This document shows positions 60,614 through 64,000 of a DNA stretch of 64,000 bases, one piece after another. The notes under the pieces were generated by a model. It ran no database searches, was not told the DNA's origin, and worked only from the letters and a program-made list of their open reading frames with translations. The stretch's first letter is position 1; each line of letters starts with the position of its first letter. A program made the position numbers and the translations under genes. This stretch comes from Clostridium sp. (lineage in GTDB: Bacteria > Bacillota > Clostridia > Lachnospirales > Lachnospiraceae), in contig JAMPEW010000012.1 in NCBI GenBank assembly GCA_023664775.1, positions 1 to 64,000 of the forward strand, in the 5' to 3' direction.

Positions 60614-60925
60614 ATGTATGATAAAAAAGAGTGCGGGAAACGATTAAGGCAGCTTCGAAAGGCAAAAGGAAAGACACAGCAGGGTGTTGCAAGAGAGGTC
60701 GGATTATCTATAGACACCTTATGTAAGGTTGAACGGGGGAAAAGAAGTCCGTCCGTTTTTGTCGTGGATTTACTGAGCAGATATTATCAGACAACGACCG
60801 ATTATATTATAAGTGGTCGTATTTACAGTGAGCAGGAGACAAAGGAAATGTCAAAATCTATACTGGAACAAAAGTGTGATGTAGTGGAACAACTGATAGA
60901 TGATATCAGGGAATTAATTATATAA
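60614..60925 (+). CDS. XRE-family transcriptional regulator
   Basis: 103 residues. The HTH spans about 7-62: 'CGKRLRQLRKAKGKTQQGVAREVGLSIDTLCKVERGKRSPSVFVVDLLSRYY', with the recognition helix in SIDTLCKVERG. A short helical tail follows. It probably regulates its neighbours. RBS AGGGAGAC. A 150-base gap with a possible 20-residue frame follows. Confidence 0.9.
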   Translation: MYDKKECGKRLRQLRKAKGKTQQGVAREVGLSIDTLCKVERGKRSPSVFVVDLLSRYYQTTTDYIISGRIYSEQETKEMSKSILEQKCDVVEQLIDDIRELII

Positions 60926-60978
60926 GCTGTTACGGATAAATTCTAAAATCAAATATTGATAAGCAAGCAGGGGGAAAT

Positions 60979-61041
60979 ATGCATACAGTAAGCATAAATG
61001 CGCTCTCCATTCACACTGCCCGTTTTCAAAACATATCATGA
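60979..61041 (+). CDS. Possible 20-residue peptide
   Basis: ATG 60979 follows AGGGGGAA at good spacing and encodes MHTVSINALSIHTARFQNIS. It lies between the XRE regulator and the SLATT-like gene. It is not hydrophobic, and nothing but the ribosome site supports it. Confidence 0.25.
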   Translation: MHTVSINALSIHTARFQNIS

Positions 61042-61074
61042 TAAAAAGACAATCAATTTTTATATAAGGCGGAC

Positions 61075-61584
61075 ATGGGTAAAAAAATAAGAATCAAAAG
61101 AAATCATGATGAGTTTGATTTTTGGCTTAATGGTATGACGGATGAAAATATGAAAAACTATATAAAATACCGAATTATAAAACAGATTGATTGGTTTGAG
61201 GTCAAGGGCAGATTTTGCAAAAATAAGTATCAAAGGTTTATGCTTGCGTCAATTATAATTAGCTCCGTGATACCAATATTGTCTATTTTTGCTGATGGTT
61301 CAGTACTGATGAAAACGGTTATTGCAATGCTTGGTTCAGTTGTATCGGTTATAGGGTCATACATTACGCTTCAAAACTTTAAAGAGCTGTGGATAAAATA
61401 TGTAAGCGAAAAAAGTATTTTACAAAATATGCTTTATATGTATTTTAATTGTCGTGGTGAGTTTGACATTGAGGATGAAAAAGAAAGAAATGGAAAGCTG
61501 ATTGATACATGTGAAAATTATTTTTTACAAAATGTAAATGCATTAGGCAAGACGGAAATGTCGGATGGCGGTTCCACTAACTAA
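61075..61584 (+). CDS. SLATT/DUF4231-like two-helix membrane protein
   Basis: 169 residues. 'KQIDWFEVKGRFCKNKYQRFMLASIIISSVIPILSIFADG' and 'LMKTVIAMLGSVVSVIGSYITLQNFKELWIKYVSEKSILQNMLYMYF' give the paired helices and following 'W..Y...K..L......Y' helix of SLATT domains. SLATT proteins are predicted pore-forming effectors in bacterial conflict systems (with SMODS or SLOG sensors) or have lone roles. No such sensor is adjacent here. AAGGCGGA precedes the ATG. Confidence 0.72.
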   Translation: MGKKIRIKRNHDEFDFWLNGMTDENMKNYIKYRIIKQIDWFEVKGRFCKNKYQRFMLASIIISSVIPILSIFADGSVLMKTVIAMLGSVVSVIGSYITLQNFKELWIKYVSEKSILQNMLYMYFNCRGEFDIEDEKERNGKLIDTCENYFLQNVNALGKTEMSDGGSTN

Positions 61585-61678
61585 TTTAGAAAAACAGTTA
61601 CTTATCTAGGTTTACAGACTTGTTATTATAATGTGGAAGAATTTATTGATGATGAAAATTAAGTGGTGTTATTAAAAA

Positions 61679-61722
61679 ATATCACAACTACTTGACAATA
61701 CAAAGTAGTTGTGATATTTTTT
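61679..61722 (+). terminator. Strong terminator
   Basis: ATATCACAACTACTT (61679-61693) is perfectly complementary to AAGTAGTTGTGATAT (61703-61717), with five T after. The rest of the 61585-61875 gap shows no gene. Confidence 0.92.
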
Positions 61723-61875
61723 ATTTAGCTACTAAGCAAAACAAAGTAGCCCTTGTAGGTGAATTTAGGAATGAGCAAAAGCGCTATTTTTAAAATGCAG
61801 CCGCACAATGAACATTTGTAAAAGCAGCGGGTCACTATGGCTTGACAAATTGGAAATGGAGTGATTTGGAACGAA

Positions 61876-62208
61876 ATGGAAGATACACAACTTTTAAAGG
61901 GCGTTTTGGAGGGCTGTGTCCTTGGCATAATCAGGAAGGGAGAAACCTACGGTTATGAAATCCTTTCTGTGCTGGAGGAGGCAGGCTTTGAAAATATGGC
62001 AGAAGGAACCCTATATCCCGTGCTTACAAGACTGGACAAAAAGGGTGCCATTGCCTGCCGCAAGGAAAAGTCGCCCCTTGGCCCCATAAGAAAATATTAC
62101 AGTATCACGGAAGACGGAGAAAAATTATATCAGCAGTTTCAAAAAAATTTTAAACAGCTTGTAAAAAATGCGGAAAATATTTTGGATGAAAAAACCGCGA
62201 AGGAATGA
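61876..62208 (+). CDS. PadR-family transcriptional regulator
   Basis: 110 residues. 'LLKGVLEGCVLGIIRKGETYGYEILSVLEEAGFENMAEGTLYPVLTRLDKKGAI' and 'YYSITEDGEKLYQQF' are the winged helix of short (subfamily 2) PadR proteins. These repress a neighbouring membrane-protein or transporter operon. ATG 61876 is preferred to GTG 61861. The next gene starts 29 bases after its stop. Confidence 0.93.
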   Translation: MEDTQLLKGVLEGCVLGIIRKGETYGYEILSVLEEAGFENMAEGTLYPVLTRLDKKGAIACRKEKSPLGPIRKYYSITEDGEKLYQQFQKNFKQLVKNAENILDEKTAKE

Positions 62209-62237
62209 GCGAATGTTTCAAAGGGAGGGATAAAACT

Positions 62238-63350
62238 ATGAGTTATATGGATATGGAAGAAAAATTAGAGGGCGAGTACCGAAGAGTTTTTGATGAGGTT
62301 GAGGCTTACGCAATCATAAAGAATTACGCAGGCGAGGGAAAAGAGGAGCTTATGATGAACCTGCTGGATATGCTGCTGACGGCACAGACAGAAGGCAAGG
62401 AAGCAGAGAAAATTGTGGGAAATGACGTCAGAAAATTTTGTGAGGATTATTTCACGGCATACGATAAAAAGAAAGGACGGCTGGAGCAGATTTCTTATAT
62501 GCTTTCCATGTATGCATGGCTTGGATTATATAACTGCTGCTTAGATTTCTTTGATGACAATATGAAATTTGTAGGACTTGTGGCAGGGGCAAAGACAAAT
62601 TGGACTGTTATGATATGCTGTCTGGGAGTTGCCATTGTCGTTTCTGAGGTGCTGGACATCGTGCTTAACATTGTTTACAGAAATAAGCCTGCGAAGTCGG
62701 ATAAACTGGTTAGAATTATACTGCTTGTTGCCGTCGTCAGTGGAATAATCGGACTTGTGGTTGCCCATACCTGTAATTTGGAATTGCTGTTGCCGCTGGT
62801 GCCGACTATGATAAGCTGCATCACGGTTATAGCTGTGGGATTTATTTACAAACGAATTAAAAATTATAAGCAGTATGGCTCCATTTGGGCACCAAAGGAA
62901 GAAAAAATAAAGAATGTGATTTCTGTTTCGGATGATGACGGGACCTTTTCCGAGTATGAACAGTTGATTATCGGGCATTTTTCCGAGCTGTATGATAAGA
63001 AAAATGCAAAACGCATAAAGAAAAACAAGCCTGCCATGACCAAGGAGGAATTTATGGATTTTCTGGAAAAGGAAAATGGGAAGCTTAAGAGGGACTCCAA
63101 ACGAATGCCAATCCTGTGGGGTATCTTATGTATTATAACAACTGTGACCGTGGGTGTGGCAGGCGGCTTTAAGAGCTTTGCTGATGGAGCAGGCTTCTTT
63201 GGCACCTTGGCAGGCATCATGTTTGTTATTTACTATCTTATTTTTGCAAAATTCTTTTACGGAAAAATTTTACGTGACCGCATGAAGCTGTTTGAGAAGT
63301 GCCACAGGGACGGGAAAACGGTGCTTGACTATGCAAAGGAAAAAGAGTAA
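62238..63350 (+). CDS. DUF1048-like membrane protein
   Basis: 370 residues. The N-terminal 85 residues ('EKLEGEYRRVFDEVEAYAII', 'MMNLLDMLLTAQTEGKEAEKIVGNDVRKFCEDY') match the DUF1048-type helical domain that commonly pairs with PadR. Five hydrophobic segments follow, including 'WTVMICCLGVAIVVSEVLDIV', 'IILLVAVVSGIIGLVVA' and 'ILWGILCIITTVTVGVAGG', with a soluble stretch between 220 and 305. Probable target of the PadR repressor. AGGGAGGGAT precedes the ATG at 62238. Confidence 0.75.
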   Translation: MSYMDMEEKLEGEYRRVFDEVEAYAIIKNYAGEGKEELMMNLLDMLLTAQTEGKEAEKIVGNDVRKFCEDYFTAYDKKKGRLEQISYMLSMYAWLGLYNCCLDFFDDNMKFVGLVAGAKTNWTVMICCLGVAIVVSEVLDIVLNIVYRNKPAKSDKLVRIILLVAVVSGIIGLVVAHTCNLELLLPLVPTMISCITVIAVGFIYKRIKNYKQYGSIWAPKEEKIKNVISVSDDDGTFSEYEQLIIGHFSELYDKKNAKRIKKNKPAMTKEEFMDFLEKENGKLKRDSKRMPILWGILCIITTVTVGVAGGFKSFADGAGFFGTLAGIMFVIYYLIFAKFFYGKILRDRMKLFEKCHRDGKTVLDYAKEKE

Positions 63351-63404
63351 CCCAATCACCCATGTATAAAATCAAATGCCTTTGGGTAAAGTATTGATTT
63401 ACAC

Positions 63405-63433
63405 TTTACTCTGCGAAAATATTTTGATATAAT
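63405..63433 (+). promoter_or_regulatory. Promoter of the alpha-amylase gene
   Basis: TTTACT (63405-63410), 17 bp, TATAAT (63428-63433), about 60 bases ahead of the start. Confidence 0.7.
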
Positions 63434-63491
63434 CGCTTTAGATTGCTAAAGTGTATATTTTTCCAAATTAATTTTGCGGAGGTTAGATAAA

Positions 63492-64000
63492 ATGGGCATG
63501 AATGGTACCATAATGCAATACTTTGAATGGGATTTACCTGCGGATCAGAGCTTGTGGAAAGGGCTGAAAGAGGAAGCGTCAAAGCTTAAAACAGCCGGAA
63601 TTACGGCAGTGTGGCTTCCGCCTGCATATAAGGGAGCCAAGGGTGCTTGTGACGTTGGTTATTCAGTATATGATTTATATGATTTAGGAGAATTTAATCA
63701 GAAGGGGTCAATCCCTACCAAATATGGAACGAAGGCTGAATATCTTGCTGCAATAAAGGCATTGCATGCAAAAGGAATACAGGTTTACGCTGATATCGTG
63801 TTAAATCATAAGCTTGGCGCAGATGAGGTTGAGAAGGTCTTAGCAGAGGAGTTTAACGAAAACAGCAGAGGTCAGATGATAGGGGAAAAGAAGACGATAG
63901 GTGCATGGACGAGGTTTACTTTCCCTGGAAGAAAGGGTAAATATTCTGACTTTACATGGAATTGGAATCATTTTGACGGAATAGACTGGGATCAGGACAG
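63492..64000 (+). CDS. Cytoplasmic alpha-amylase, GH13, N-terminal part
   Basis: The frame is open for 169 codons to the window edge. 'MNGTIMQYFEWDLPADQSLWKGLKEEASKL' and 'GITAVWLPPAYKGA', 'DVGYSVYDLYDLGEFNQKGSIPTKYGTKAEYLAAIKALHAKGIQVYADIVLNHKLGAD' are the start of cytoplasmic GH13 subfamily-5 amylases: no signal peptide, and conserved region I is DIVLNHK. It hydrolyses internal alpha-1,4 links of stored or imported glucans and so complements glgB. GCGGAGGT precedes the ATG. Confidence 0.93.
   Translation, partial: MGMNGTIMQYFEWDLPADQSLWKGLKEEASKLKTAGITAVWLPPAYKGAKGACDVGYSVYDLYDLGEFNQKGSIPTKYGTKAEYLAAIKALHAKGIQVYADIVLNHKLGADEVEKVLAEEFNENSRGQMIGEKKTIGAWTRFTFPGRKGKYSDFTWNWNHFDGIDWDQD

Overview
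The window comes from a low-GC Gram-positive anaerobe, most probably a Lachnospiraceae-type Clostridium. The evidence is AT-rich sequence, strong AGGAGG-type ribosome sites, several lipoproteins, LytTR response regulators paired with GHKL kinases, a PadR regulator, cytoplasmic-type glycogen/alpha-glucan enzymes and a family of lysine-rich proteins that I associate with Lachnospiraceae. The genus cannot be fixed from sequence alone. I saw no tRNA, rRNA or CRISPR array.

Layout. 1-8000 is accessory: the end of a flavoprotein, a broken epimerase-like start, a Panacea antitoxin with a damaged partner, a NERD protein, a 2.3-kb cassette bounded by an 80-bp perfect inverted repeat next to a tyrosine recombinase, and a repeat-rich secreted protein. 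8100-14200 holds a DUF6033-like protein, an esterase, and a tightly coupled DHH phosphoesterase/TIR receptor pair. 14300-19200 is a four-gene operon (two DJ-1/PfpI proteins, an AGE-type epimerase-like protein, a ThDP enzyme) behind a direct-repeat promoter. 19200-29200 is a run of lipoproteins and small accessory genes (VOC, ATC hydrolase-like, AlkD-like, Rpn-like, transglutaminase-like, SUKH immunity-like). 29200-36900 is a BlaI/BlaR1-type regulator pair followed by six genes for flagellar-axial-like or DUF6033-like proteins. 37000-48700 is mostly core: rpsT, a large GGDEF/EAL protein, glgB, a SanA-like protein, greA and lysS. 49100-55400 carries a DUF4143 ATPase and an AraC regulator with two half-size ABC exporters. 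55500-61600 is a peptide-signalling region with two LytTR regulator/GHKL kinase pairs, an 18-residue tryptophan-rich peptide gene, a stand-alone LytTR protein, an XRE regulator and a SLATT-like protein. The end holds a PadR/DUF1048-like pair and the start of an alpha-amylase.

How genes work together. Three control circuits can be read from DNA. (1) The cassette at 2861-5174 has two convergent genes, a shared central terminator and identical outer ends, so recombinase-driven inversion would exchange which gene follows the fixed left flank. (2) The promoters at about 14322 and 58187 share the same layout (20-bp direct repeats, then TTGAA(A/T) exactly 21 bp after the second repeat start), which links the metabolic operon at 14.5 kb to the signalling locus at 58 kb; a third promoter at 19219 has a related 21-bp layout with a different motif. 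(3) TTTACA-N2-TGTAAA palindromes, the layout of BlaI/MecI operators, cover the -35 of both the blaI-like gene and the secreted-type protein array, joining them in one regulon.
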